Assembly (NCBI RefSeq): GCF_900156155.1
Contig: NZ_FTMD01000009.1
Coordinates: 124,001-188,000, forward strand
Reading direction: 5' to 3'
From: Aromatoleum tolulyticum
GTDB lineage: Bacteria; Pseudomonadota; Gammaproteobacteria; Burkholderiales; Rhodocyclaceae
Length of the DNA: 64,000 nt
In this document: piece by piece, positions 30,524-38,052 of the stretch
Layout: the number at the start of each line of letters is the position of its first letter
Position numbering within the stretch: position 1 is the stretch's first letter
The notes under the pieces: model-generated
Database searches by the model: none
Told to the model about the DNA's origin: nothing
Seen by the model: only the letters and a program-made list of their open reading frames with translations
Position numbers and translations under genes: made by a program

Positions 30524-30726
30524 ACCGCGGCCCTGTAGCGGGTGAGATTGAAACTAGTTACGTCGTTGCCCCGGCGCCCTCACATACGAGCGCTGACAAG
30601 GCGAGGATCTGCAATTCCAGCAACGGGACCCGAGGTCCGGCCACGCCGGACTGCGTCGCGCGTCTGGATGGAATACCGCTGTTCCTGACGGGCTTCGGTA
30701 TGCGCAACCCATTACAGGAGACATCA

Positions 30727-31857
30727 ATGACTACGATACTGAGAACTGCGCTGGCGGTGGCCGGCGTGCTTATGGCCGCGCAAGCGGCCGCACAGGTCAC
30801 CTTTTACGAGCGCGAACGCTTCAGGGGCAGTTCGTTCACGACGACGGAAAGGGTGCGCAACTTCGAGCGCCGCGGCTTCAATGACCGGGCCTCTTCGGCC
30901 GTGGTCGCACGCGACCGGTGGGAGGTGTGCGAGGACGCCGGCTTCAGAGGCCAGTGCGTCGTCCTGCGCCGCGGCAGGTACCCGTCGCTGGCCGCCATGG
31001 GCTTGAACGACCGCATTTCATCGGCGCGGATGCTGGACAGGAATGCACGCATCGATGAGGACCGCTACGCGCCGGACCCCAACGCGAACCGCGATGACCA
31101 TGACGACGCACAGGTCACCTTCTACGAACGTGAAGGCTTCCAGGGCCGATCCTTCAGCACCGAGGACCAGATCCGCAACTTCGAGCGCAGTGGCTTTAAC
31201 GACCGCGCTTCGTCGGTCATCGTTACCAGCGGCCGCTGGGAAGCGTGCGAGGACGTCCGCTTCAGCGGTCGCTGCGTCGTCCTGCGTCCGGGCAGGTATC
31301 CGTCCCTGGCGGCGATGGGGCTGGACAACAGCGTGTCGTCCGTGCGAACGGTAAGCCGCGACGCGCGCATCGATGACCATCGTTATGCGCCAGCGCCCGT
31401 CGTCTCCCACGACTACCGCCGGCGCGATGACGAACGCCTGTACGAGGCGGAGGTCACGGCCGTGCGCGCGGTGGTGGGACCACCCGAGCAACGCTGCTGG
31501 GTCGAGCGCGAAGCGGTCGATCAGGACCGCAGCAGTGCCAACGTTCCCGGCGCCATTGCCGGCGCCGTCATTGGCGGCATTCTCGGCCACCAGATCGGTG
31601 ACGGACGCGGCAGGGATCTCGCAACAGCCGGTGGTGCCGTCGCGGGAGCCGTAGTCGGCGCCAACGTCGGCCGTAACGACGGCGGACAGCAGGCGTACGC
31701 CCAGGATGTGCGGCGATGCGAGAACGTACCCAGCCAGGCCCGCCCCGAATACTGGGATGTGACCTATGCCTTCAGGGGCCAAGCGTATCGCGTACAGATG
31801 ACCGCGCCCCCCGGACGCACCGTCACCGTCAATGAGCGCGGCGAGCCTCGCGAGTGA
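30727..31857 (+). CDS. Exported beta/gamma-crystallin protein with glycine-zipper domain
   Basis: 376 residues, ATG at 30727 after an AGGAGA ribosome binding site. Signal peptide ends AAQA. Two beta/gamma-crystallin-like modules of about 80-90 residues, VTFYERERFRGSSF and VTFYEREGFQGRSF, each with a later YPSLAAMGL stretch; such Greek-key modules often bind calcium. A C-terminal glycine zipper (GAIAGAVIGGILGHQIG, GGAVAGAVVGANVG) follows, then a conserved YWDVTYAFRGQAYRVQM tail. The combination suggests a membrane-anchored periplasmic stress protein. Confidence 0.78.
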   Translation: MTTILRTALAVAGVLMAAQAAAQVTFYERERFRGSSFTTTERVRNFERRGFNDRASSAVVARDRWEVCEDAGFRGQCVVLRRGRYPSLAAMGLNDRISSARMLDRNARIDEDRYAPDPNANRDDHDDAQVTFYEREGFQGRSFSTEDQIRNFERSGFNDRASSVIVTSGRWEACEDVRFSGRCVVLRPGRYPSLAAMGLDNSVSSVRTVSRDARIDDHRYAPAPVVSHDYRRRDDERLYEAEVTAVRAVVGPPEQRCWVEREAVDQDRSSANVPGAIAGAVIGGILGHQIGDGRGRDLATAGGAVAGAVVGANVGRNDGGQQAYAQDVRRCENVPSQARPEYWDVTYAFRGQAYRVQMTAPPGRTVTVNERGEPRE

Positions 31858-31930
31858 GCCGTCGACGCAGCAGACCCGAGCGCGGCGCCCCGGCCGGGCC
31901 GCTTTGCTTCGGGACGACCTTGCGGAGCCT

Positions 31931-31948
31931 ATGTGCGGCAGCAGACAG
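31931..31948 (+). promoter_or_regulatory. Operator F, facing the Cys-pair repeat protein
   Basis: ATGTGCG-GCAG-CAGACAG. TAACCT (31969-31974) starts exactly 38 bases from the distal end; leader about 140 bases. Confidence 0.55.
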
Positions 31949-32121
31949 ACGGTAACGAGAAGCCTGCATAACCTCGGGTCATCGGAGCCAGCCGCATGCG
32001 GTGTCAACACCGCGGCAATGTCCAGTGGTTGAAAGCAGCGCGGTCCTGGCAAAGAGAAGGGTGTGCAAGGCATCGCACACCAATGCATCACTCCAAATTT
32101 CACCGGATGAAGGAACGAAAA

Positions 32122-32766
32122 ATGAACACACTCAGCATTAACGTGATCGCGATTGCGCTCGGACTGGCGTTCAGCGGCGCTTCGATGGCCGAAGGCATGT
32201 CGAAAACCGATTACCAGGCCGCCAAGGACAGGATCACTGCCCAGTACAAGACCGACAAGGCTGGTTGCGACTCGTTATCCGGCAACAAGAAGGATATCTG
32301 CGTGGAAGAGGCCAAGGGCAAGGAAAAGGTCGCCAAGGCGGAACTTGAAGCCACTTACAAGCCGAGCAGGGAAACCCGCTACGACGTGAGCATCGCCAAG
32401 GCGGAGGCCGCCTATGCAGTGGCGAAGGAACGCTGCGATGACATGGCAGGCAACGCAAAGGACGTTTGCGTGAAGGAAGCGAAGGCCGCGCAAGTTACCG
32501 CCAAGGCCGACGCCAAGGCGCAGATGAAGACCTCGGACGCCAACGCCGAGGCGGCCAAGAAGACCTCGGAGGCCAATGCTACGGCCGACGAGAAATCCGC
32601 CGCGGCACGCAGCAAGGCGAGCGAACAGGCTACCGATGCGCGCAAGGACGCCACTGAGGACAAGCGCGAGGCCGAGTACAAGGTGGCAAAGGAAAAGTGC
32701 GATGCATTGGCGGGTGGCGCCAAGGATGAGTGCCTGATGAAAGCGAAAACGCAGTTCGGCAAGTAA
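32122..32766 (+). CDS. Exported helical protein with three paired-cysteine repeats
   Basis: 214 residues, ATG at 32122 with AAGGAA upstream. Signal peptide ends SMAEG. The mature part is Ala/Lys/Glu-rich helix with three copies of a repeat whose core is CDxLxGxxKDxC (CDSLSGNKKDIC, CDDMAGNAKDVC, CDALAGGAKDEC), each with two Cys 11 positions apart that could form a disulfide-closed turn in the periplasm. Between copies 2 and 3 lies a run of charged 11-residue-like helix (AEAAKKTSEANATADEK). Function unknown. Confidence 0.7.
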   Translation: MNTLSINVIAIALGLAFSGASMAEGMSKTDYQAAKDRITAQYKTDKAGCDSLSGNKKDICVEEAKGKEKVAKAELEATYKPSRETRYDVSIAKAEAAYAVAKERCDDMAGNAKDVCVKEAKAAQVTAKADAKAQMKTSDANAEAAKKTSEANATADEKSAAARSKASEQATDARKDATEDKREAEYKVAKEKCDALAGGAKDECLMKAKTQFGK

Positions 32767-32827
32767 CCAGTCGCACTCGAAGATGTACGAAGCACCGGAA
32801 ACACGATGTTGGGAAAGAGGTAGTTCC

Positions 32828-33043
32828 ATGAAAACGATTCAGAATTTCGCGCTCAGTGCAGTTACCGCGGCAGCAATGCTCGGTCTGGGCGCTTGTGCCG
32901 GCATGTCGGCGCAGGACAAGAACACGGCCATCGGCGCCGGAGTCGGTGCCATCGGTGGTTCGGTTCTTACAGGCGGCAGCGCGGTCGGAACGGTCGGCGG
33001 AGCTGCAGTCGGCGGCGTCATCGGTCACGAAGTCGGCAAATGA
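32828..33043 (+). CDS. Small glycine-zipper lipoprotein (OsmB-like)
   Basis: 71 residues. Lipobox LGAC after MKTIQNFALSAVTAAAMLGL, then GAGVGAIGGSVLTGG and VGGAAVGGVIGHEVGK, a short two-helix glycine zipper. Resembles osmotically inducible lipoprotein OsmB in size and composition. The gene lies about 60 bases after the Cys-repeat protein gene and is probably cotranscribed; no operator of its own was seen. Confidence 0.75.
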   Translation: MKTIQNFALSAVTAAAMLGLGACAGMSAQDKNTAIGAGVGAIGGSVLTGGSAVGTVGGAAVGGVIGHEVGK

Positions 33044-33174
33044 TGTTCGACACGCGCTGCGCCCGCCCTAGCCGGCCGGTGCGTCGCGGGGCCGCCTATT
33101 TCCCTCATCCCGCAGAGAGCATGACCGATGCGGTTTCGCTCACTGCGGTACAAGTGGAGCACCAGGAGGTACGG

Positions 33175-33372
33175 ATGATGAAACGCGGAAGAACCCTCAG
33201 CGCAGCCTTGCTCATGAGCGTATTGCTTGCAGCGCTCCCCGGCTGTCAGAAGCAGGAAGGCCCGGCAGAACGGGCCGGAAAGGAAGTGGACAAGGCAGCA
33301 GAGAAGGTCGGAGATAAGATCGAAAAGGCCGGCGAAAGCATCCAGGACGCAGCAAAGGGCGACAAGAAGTAA
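33175..33372 (+). CDS. Small Lys/Glu-rich lipoprotein
   Basis: 65 residues from the ATG ATG at 33175/33178, with AGGAGG upstream. Signal with lipobox LPGC, then a charged helix with an 11-residue-like rhythm (AGKEVDKAAEKVGDKIEKA, then ESIQDAAKGDKK), similar to small LEA-like or entericidin-type lipoproteins. Function unknown; a stress role is inferred from the neighbours. Confidence 0.7.
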   Translation: MMKRGRTLSAALLMSVLLAALPGCQKQEGPAERAGKEVDKAAEKVGDKIEKAGESIQDAAKGDKK

Positions 33373-33422
33373 TCGCCTTGGCAATTGCGCGGAACGTTCG
33401 TTTGCGCGGGGCGTGACAACCC

Positions 33423-33767
33423 ATGTACGAATCGCACAGGCTCCCACCGCTGCCCCGGATTCACTTCATCCGGCGTCTCGCGCTCCACGCTGCGGTCGCA
33501 GTGGGTCTGCTGCTGGGTTCCATCGGGATCGGCATGGCCGGATACGCTTATTTCGAAGATCTGGCCTGGCGGGATGCGTTCCTGAATTGCACCATGTTGC
33601 TCGGCGGCATGGGGCCGGTGGATGCGCCGAAAACGGACGGAGGGAAGGTCTTTGCCGGACTTTATGCGCTTTACGCGGGCCTGGTTTTCATCGTCGCCGC
33701 CGGCCTGGTGTTCGTACCCGTGCTGCACCGCCTGTTGCACAAGTTTCACTGGGACGAAGACCGATAG
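33423..33767 (+). CDS. Small two-helix membrane protein of unknown function
   Basis: 114 residues. Two membrane helices (about 20-43 and 82-105) are joined by a loop with WRDAFLNCTMLLGGMGPVD, a re-entrant-looking Gly-rich segment reminiscent of channel pore loops. I recall similar unnamed proteobacterial proteins but no function. The next gene, a transglutaminase-like protein, starts 34 bases later, so they are probably one transcript. Confidence 0.65.
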   Translation: MYESHRLPPLPRIHFIRRLALHAAVAVGLLLGSIGIGMAGYAYFEDLAWRDAFLNCTMLLGGMGPVDAPKTDGGKVFAGLYALYAGLVFIVAAGLVFVPVLHRLLHKFHWDEDR

Positions 33768-33801
33768 CGGACTGACTCACCGCTGACCTCGGGAGACCCG
33801 G

Positions 33802-34614
33802 ATGAAGATCCGCATTGGCTACGAACTGATCTACGACTGCCCACAGCCGACGCCGATGATCCTGACACTGAGCGTGCACTACTCGCGAGTGTCCGACATC
33901 ATCATCCCCGACCACCTGATCGCCGACCCGCCCGTCCCGCTCACCGCCTACCGCGACAGCTTCGGCAATTGGTGCTCGCGCATCGTTGCCCCCAAGGGCG
34001 AACTCCGGCTATCCACCGACGCGCTGGTCAGGGACACGGGACTGCCGGATGTGGTCGTACCGCAGGCGCGGCAGACGCCGGTGGAAGAACTGCCCGACGA
34101 AACCCTGCTGTTCCTGCTGGGGAGCCGCTATTGCGAGACCGATCGCCTGTCCGACACCGCCTGGGACCTGTTCCACACGGCACCGCCCGGATGGGCGCGC
34201 GTCCAGGCGATCTGCGACCATGTGCATCGACATCTGACCTTCGGCTATGAACATGCGCGCCCGAGCAAGACGGCCTGGGAGGCGTTCCACGAACGCACCG
34301 GCGTATGCCGTGACTTTGCGCACCTGGCCATCACCTTCTGCCGCTGCATGAACATCCCGGCACGTTATTGCACCGGCTACCTCGGCGACATCGGCATGCC
34401 GCCGCCCTACGGGCCGATGGATTTCGCCGGCTGGTTCGAAGCCTATCTCGACGGCCATTGGTACACCTTCGACGCGCGCAACAACATGCCGCGCATCGGA
34501 CGCGTATTGATCGCCCGCGGCCGCGACGCCGCCGACGTCGCCATCAGCAACAGCTTCGGCCCGAACACACTGAAGAGTTTCCAGGTTCGGACCGACGAGG
34601 TGATCGAGGAGTGA
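33802..34614 (+). CDS. Transglutaminase-like protein
   Basis: 270 residues, no signal peptide. N-terminal beta-rich region (IRIGYELIYDCPQPTPMIL) followed by a transglutaminase core: HRHLTFGY, then the nucleophile in RTGVCRDFAHLAI, IPARYCTGYLGDIG, and WYTFDARNN with the Asp. The position usually holding the catalytic His (H-A-W in many relatives) reads DFAGWFEAYL, so the standard His is absent there; I believe this is common in the subfamily. Activity as protease or cross-linker is unproven. Confidence 0.78.
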   Translation: MKIRIGYELIYDCPQPTPMILTLSVHYSRVSDIIIPDHLIADPPVPLTAYRDSFGNWCSRIVAPKGELRLSTDALVRDTGLPDVVVPQARQTPVEELPDETLLFLLGSRYCETDRLSDTAWDLFHTAPPGWARVQAICDHVHRHLTFGYEHARPSKTAWEAFHERTGVCRDFAHLAITFCRCMNIPARYCTGYLGDIGMPPPYGPMDFAGWFEAYLDGHWYTFDARNNMPRIGRVLIARGRDAADVAISNSFGPNTLKSFQVRTDEVIEE

Positions 34615-34710
34615 TGCGCCGCAGCCACGCGCTACCGCGGCGCGCCCGGGCTTCCACTCATCCGGCCGAACACCAGCGCTGAACTGAAGACACGGAAAGG
34701 AGGCACCATC

Positions 34711-35031
34711 ATGTTGATCACTTTCAAGTCCGCCGCCAGCGGCGATGTGATGATGTTCGAGGAAAACGGCAAGGAGTTGCTGAGCGTACTGGGCAAGGAT
34801 CCGGACGCCGACAAGGGTATCGTCACCGTCGAACAGTTGCCCCGCGCGATCGCAGCCCTCCGGGCCGCGATCGAGGGCGACAGGTCAACGAAACGGGAGC
34901 TGCCCGACGCCGACGAGGATGGCGATCGCCAGGCCGATGACCGTATTCAGCTCGCCCAGCGGGCGCTTCCGCTCCTCGAGCTGCTGGAGCGCTCGCTGGT
35001 GGACAAGGTTCCCGTCACCTGGGGCGTGTGA
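34711..35031 (+). CDS. DUF1840 family protein
   Basis: 106 residues: MLITFKSAASGDVMMFEENGK, then LLSVLGKDPDADKGIVTVEQLP; acidic middle and a C-terminal helix ending VPVTWGV. Matches the betaproteobacterial DUF1840 family along its full length. Function unknown. AAGGAGG stands just before the ATG. Confidence 0.85.
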   Translation: MLITFKSAASGDVMMFEENGKELLSVLGKDPDADKGIVTVEQLPRAIAALRAAIEGDRSTKRELPDADEDGDRQADDRIQLAQRALPLLELLERSLVDKVPVTWGV

Positions 35032-35079
35032 TCCGGCTTGGACGGAATGCCCGTCCACGGCAGGACAGCCCCCAGAGTG

Positions 35080-36279
35080 TCACTGCATTCCGCGCGACGG
35101 TGAGTCGTAGCGGCGCAGTGTCCGGGAGAACTCCCGCAAGGCGTCGATGCCGCTTTGCTCGGCGCGCCGGCACCAGTCTTCCAGCTGCCTGACCAACTGG
35201 TCCTTCGATGCGGTGGATCGGCCCCACAAGGCGGTGAGGTCCTGCCGCATGGAATCGATGGTGCTCAACACCGGGCTCGAATGCAGGGCCTGCTCCAGGA
35301 CTGCGCGTTCCATTTCCGGCAGGGCCTGCGCATCCCTCTGCAACCAGAGCCTGACCGCGTTCAGCGCGCTGGAATCCTTCAAGCCGGGCACTGCGCTGTC
35401 CCTCAGGCTGCGGATTTCCTCCCTGGCGGTGCGCTGCAGGGTTCTGGCGAACCTGGCCAGCACGTCGTAGCGGTGGGTGATGACCGCCTGCAGGGTGTCT
35501 GCGTCGCAGTGCGTCTTGGATGCGGTGTAGCGTATGCCGGGTGCGACCTTGCGCACCTTCGCGAGGCGGACGACCCCCAACGCGCGGATGTACATCCAGC
35601 CAATGTCGAATTCCCACCACCTGTTCGAAAACCGGGCGGAACTGGCGTAGGCATGGTGGTTGTTGTGCAGTTCCTCGCCACCGATCAGGAGGCCCCAGGG
35701 CACGATATTGCGCGACGCGTCGTACGGCGCGAAATTGCGATAACCCCAGTAGTGGCCGATGCCGTTGATCACGCCCGCGGCGAAAATCGGGATCCACAGC
35801 ATCTGCACCGCCCACATGGTGAGCCCGATCGGGCCGAACAGCACGAGATCGATGCCCAGCATGATGCCCACGCCGAGCGCGCTGTGCGGTGTGTACAGCC
35901 TGCGCTCGATCCAGTCGTCGGGCGTGCCGCGACCGTACTGCGCGAGGGTTGCCGCATTCCGGCTCTCCAGGCGATACAGCTCGGCCCCCTCCAGCAGGAC
36001 TTTGCGGATCCCACGGACCTGCGGACTGTGCGGATCTTCCGCGGTCTCGGTGGCAGCGTGGTGCTTGCGGTGAATCGCCACCCACTCCCGGGTGACCATC
36101 CCGGTGGTAAGCCAAAGCCAGAAGCGGAAGAAATGGGCCACGGCGGGATGCAGGCTCAGCGCACGGTGCGCCTGATGGCGGTGGAGAAAGATCGTTACCG
36201 AGGCGATGGTGACGTGGGTCAGGCCCAGCGTAACCAGCACATAAGCCCACCAGGGCAGATCGAGCAGACCAGCTTGCAT
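35080..36279 (-). CDS. Membrane fatty-acid (acyl-CoA delta-9 type) desaturase
   Basis: 399 residues. Three histidine boxes of the diiron centre: HRHQAH (about residue 33), HRKHH (about 70) and HNNHH (about 204). Four membrane helices lie in the first 200 residues; the last 130 or so residues are a soluble helical extension. Introduces a double bond into acyl chains and so adjusts membrane fluidity. Reading direction is away from csbD; operator G faces it. Confidence 0.88.
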   Translation of the reverse strand: MQAGLLDLPWWAYVLVTLGLTHVTIASVTIFLHRHQAHRALSLHPAVAHFFRFWLWLTTGMVTREWVAIHRKHHAATETAEDPHSPQVRGIRKVLLEGAELYRLESRNAATLAQYGRGTPDDWIERRLYTPHSALGVGIMLGIDLVLFGPIGLTMWAVQMLWIPIFAAGVINGIGHYWGYRNFAPYDASRNIVPWGLLIGGEELHNNHHAYASSARFSNRWWEFDIGWMYIRALGVVRLAKVRKVAPGIRYTASKTHCDADTLQAVITHRYDVLARFARTLQRTAREEIRSLRDSAVPGLKDSSALNAVRLWLQRDAQALPEMERAVLEQALHSSPVLSTIDSMRQDLTALWGRSTASKDQLVRQLEDWCRRAEQSGIDALREFSRTLRRYDSPSRGMQ

Positions 36280-36376
36280 TACGGATTCCTTTGCGGGACT
36301 GCCTGGCGACCACCGGTTGTACCGGCAGTCTTCACCCTGTCCCGAGCTGCAAGACTACTCCGTAGTCACGAACTGT

Positions 36377-36394
36377 CTGTACGACAGCGCTCAT
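36377..36394 (-). promoter_or_regulatory. Operator G, facing the desaturase
   Basis: Gene-facing reading ATGAGCG-CTGT-CGTACAG. TAGTCT (36352-36357) starts 37 bases from the distal end; leader about 66 bases. Confidence 0.6.
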
Positions 36395-36502
36395 TGGGCG
36401 CGATTTCGGCCGACTGCGCCCGAGCGCCCGCCCCGCTTCCAAAACCTGCCGCAGGGAGAACGTCCCGCCACGCGCACCGCAGCCACAAACGGTTGCGACC
36501 TT

Positions 36503-36520
36503 CGGTGCGCCAGCGTACCG
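36503..36520 (+). promoter_or_regulatory. Operator M, facing csbD
   Basis: CGGTGCG-CCAG-CGTACCG, a near-perfect palindrome. TAACCT (36541-36546), the same -10 as operator F, starts exactly 38 bases from the distal end; leader about 70 bases. Confidence 0.6.
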
Positions 36521-36622
36521 ACTGCGCCCGATCCTGCGCCTAACCTTGAACCCGCATCGGCAGCATCGATGCATGCTCGACTGGCAATTCCACCAGTCGG
36601 CCACCAATCGCAAGGAGTTGAT

Positions 36623-36826
36623 ATGAACTGGGATATCGTCGAAGGCAACTGGAAACAGTTCAAGGGCAAGGTTAAAGCGCAGTGGGGCAAACTCACCGAC
36701 GATCACCTCGATGTGATTGCCGGCAAGCGCGACCAATTGGCGGGCAAGATCCAGGAAACCTACGGCATCACGAAGGACGAAGCCGAAGAGCAGATCAAAC
36801 GCTTCGAGGAAAGCAACAAGGACTGA
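36623..36826 (+). CDS. CsbD-family stress protein
   Basis: 67 residues: MNWDIVEGNWKQFKGKVK, then KLTDDHLDVIAGKRDQLAG; full-length match to the CsbD/YjbJ family of small, highly charged helical proteins induced in general stress and stationary phase. AAGGAG eight bases before the ATG decides the start. Confidence 0.93.
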   Translation: MNWDIVEGNWKQFKGKVKAQWGKLTDDHLDVIAGKRDQLAGKIQETYGITKDEAEEQIKRFEESNKD

Positions 36827-36892
36827 GGTCCGACGGCTGTTCGTTGCCCCGCCACGGTGCGCTCCGCGCACTCATTGAAAGGACTCCAAATC

Positions 36893-37078
36893 ATGACAAG
36901 CTATAAACATTTCATCCTGCCGGCAGTGCTGGTCGGGAACGCTGCGGTCGCCCCCGTGTTCGCCAAGTTCATGGCCGACCGTCTTCGCCACACGCGCAAG
37001 ATCCGCCAGAAGGCTGTCCTGGCCGACTGGGAGGATGAAGGTGGAAGCGTGGTGGCGCCTGTGGTCTCGACACCATGA
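36893..37078 (+). CDS. Hypothetical small protein with N-terminal hydrophobic segment
   Basis: 61 residues: a hydrophobic stretch (FILPAVLVGNAAVAPVFA), then basic residues (RLRHTRKIRQK) and a short acidic tail. ATG with GAAAGGA upstream. Not recognised. Its stop overlaps a following ATG as ATGA. Confidence 0.45.
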   Translation: MTSYKHFILPAVLVGNAAVAPVFAKFMADRLRHTRKIRQKAVLADWEDEGGSVVAPVVSTP

Positions 37079-37503
37079 TCGTCACGCCGGCGGATGGCAA
37101 CTCGAATGACTCCGTCATCGATCGAGAGCCTGATCGGGGTGCGGCGTCGCCGTTACGCTTCGCGCGGGATCGGGGTGTGACGGCGATGAACGCGCGCCCC
37201 ACGATCGACACACATCACCCGGACGACCTTTACCAGTCAGCACACCGACACGCATGCCCGCGCTGCAAGGGCTCCGTGTACCGCGTCCCGCGACGGTTCG
37301 TGGACCTGCTCCTGAGCGTCGTTGTGCCGGTACACCGCTACCGCTGCGATGAGATGGGCTGTAATTGGGAAGGGAATCTGCGCACGACGCGACAGGCCGT
37401 CTCGAGCAGCGGCAGTGCGGATACGTGCGAAGAAGCAGGAAGCGACGCGCGCGAGCGGTCGCAGATGGACCGCGAGACGCTGCAGGGAGCGCAGCCGCGC
37501 TGA
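37075..37503 (+). CDS. Zinc-ribbon-like hypothetical protein
   Basis: Up to 142 residues if it starts at the ATGA overlap; the conserved part begins near an internal ATG at 37186. Core CPRCKGSVYRVPRRFVDLLL and YRCDEMGCNWEGNL give two Cys pairs, a zinc ribbon, around a short hydrophobic stretch. Similar short proteins occur in other betaproteobacteria. The last 35 residues are polar and poorly conserved in appearance. Function unknown. Confidence 0.55.
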   Translation: MIVTPADGNSNDSVIDREPDRGAASPLRFARDRGVTAMNARPTIDTHHPDDLYQSAHRHACPRCKGSVYRVPRRFVDLLLSVVVPVHRYRCDEMGCNWEGNLRTTRQAVSSSGSADTCEEAGSDARERSQMDRETLQGAQPR

Positions 37504-37612
37504 ACGACGCGCTGAACGACCGCGCTCGCGCCGCGAGCCCGGCGACGATCGACGCGCTCGCACCCAACCCAGGCGGTCCGAGCCAGGAACCCGCAGTGAT
37601 CAGGAGAAAACC

Positions 37613-37900
37613 ATGTCCAGCGTCGGCTACCACGAGCCTTTGGAAGAACTTTCTGCGCAAACGCGCGACATGCACCGGGCAATTGTTTCCCTTATGGAAG
37701 AGCTGGAAGCCATTGACTGGTACAACCAGCGCACCGACGCGAGCCAGGACCCGGAACTGAAGGCTATCCTCGAACACAACCGGGACGAGGAAAAGGAGCA
37801 TGCATCCATGTTGCTGGAGTGGATTCGGCGCAGGGACCCGAAGTTTTCCGAGGAGCTCGGGAGCTATCTGTTCTCCACAAAGCCGATTGCCCAGAAATGA
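37613..37900 (+). CDS. Encapsulated-ferritin-like protein (EncFtn family) without targeting tail
   Basis: 95 residues, ATG after AGGAGA. Matches Rhodospirillum rubrum EncFtn over its core: HRAIVSLMEELEAIDWYNQR and ILEHNRDEEKEHASML. The ferroxidase ligands known there (Glu32, Glu62, His65) fall on Glu30, Glu60 and His63, with Trp36-Tyr37 beside them. EncFtn proteins form decamers that oxidise iron inside encapsulin shells. Here the chain stops at KPIAQK, without the usual C-terminal encapsulin-loading peptide, and no encapsulin gene is in the window. Confidence 0.85.
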   Translation: MSSVGYHEPLEELSAQTRDMHRAIVSLMEELEAIDWYNQRTDASQDPELKAILEHNRDEEKEHASMLLEWIRRRDPKFSEELGSYLFSTKPIAQK

Positions 37901-38052
37901 CCAGGGCCGGCCTCGTCGCAGTGGGCCACCATTGTCGCCACGCCCCTCCATGCCATGAACGCGTCCCAACCACCGTCCTGCTTCTGCGGACTCAGCCATG
38001 CGAAGCGGGACAAGGGTTTCGGTTTGGCCACCGTACCCGCCGCGCACCCCGA

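Larger units (their letters stand above)
30282..30726. other. Divergent regulatory region without a gene (445 bases)
   Basis: Between the FecR/DUF6600 gene (minus) and the crystallin gene (plus). It holds operators D and E, one facing each gene. No coding potential was seen: the frame open before 30727 lacks a start with a ribosome binding site and has no family features. Confidence 0.6.
36280..36622. other. Divergent regulatory region without a gene (343 bases)
   Basis: Between the desaturase and csbD. It contains operators G and M. The frame open before csbD has no start or family signal. Confidence 0.6.

Noticed and set aside
32060-32081. Palindrome GGTGTGC-N8-GCACACC before the Cys-repeat gene
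   Set aside because: The half-sites are 8 bases apart instead of 6, so it does not fit the operator; too close to the gene for that promoter geometry.
36837-36854. CTGTTCG half-site between csbD and the next small gene
   Set aside because: Right half does not match and no -10 follows at 38 bases.
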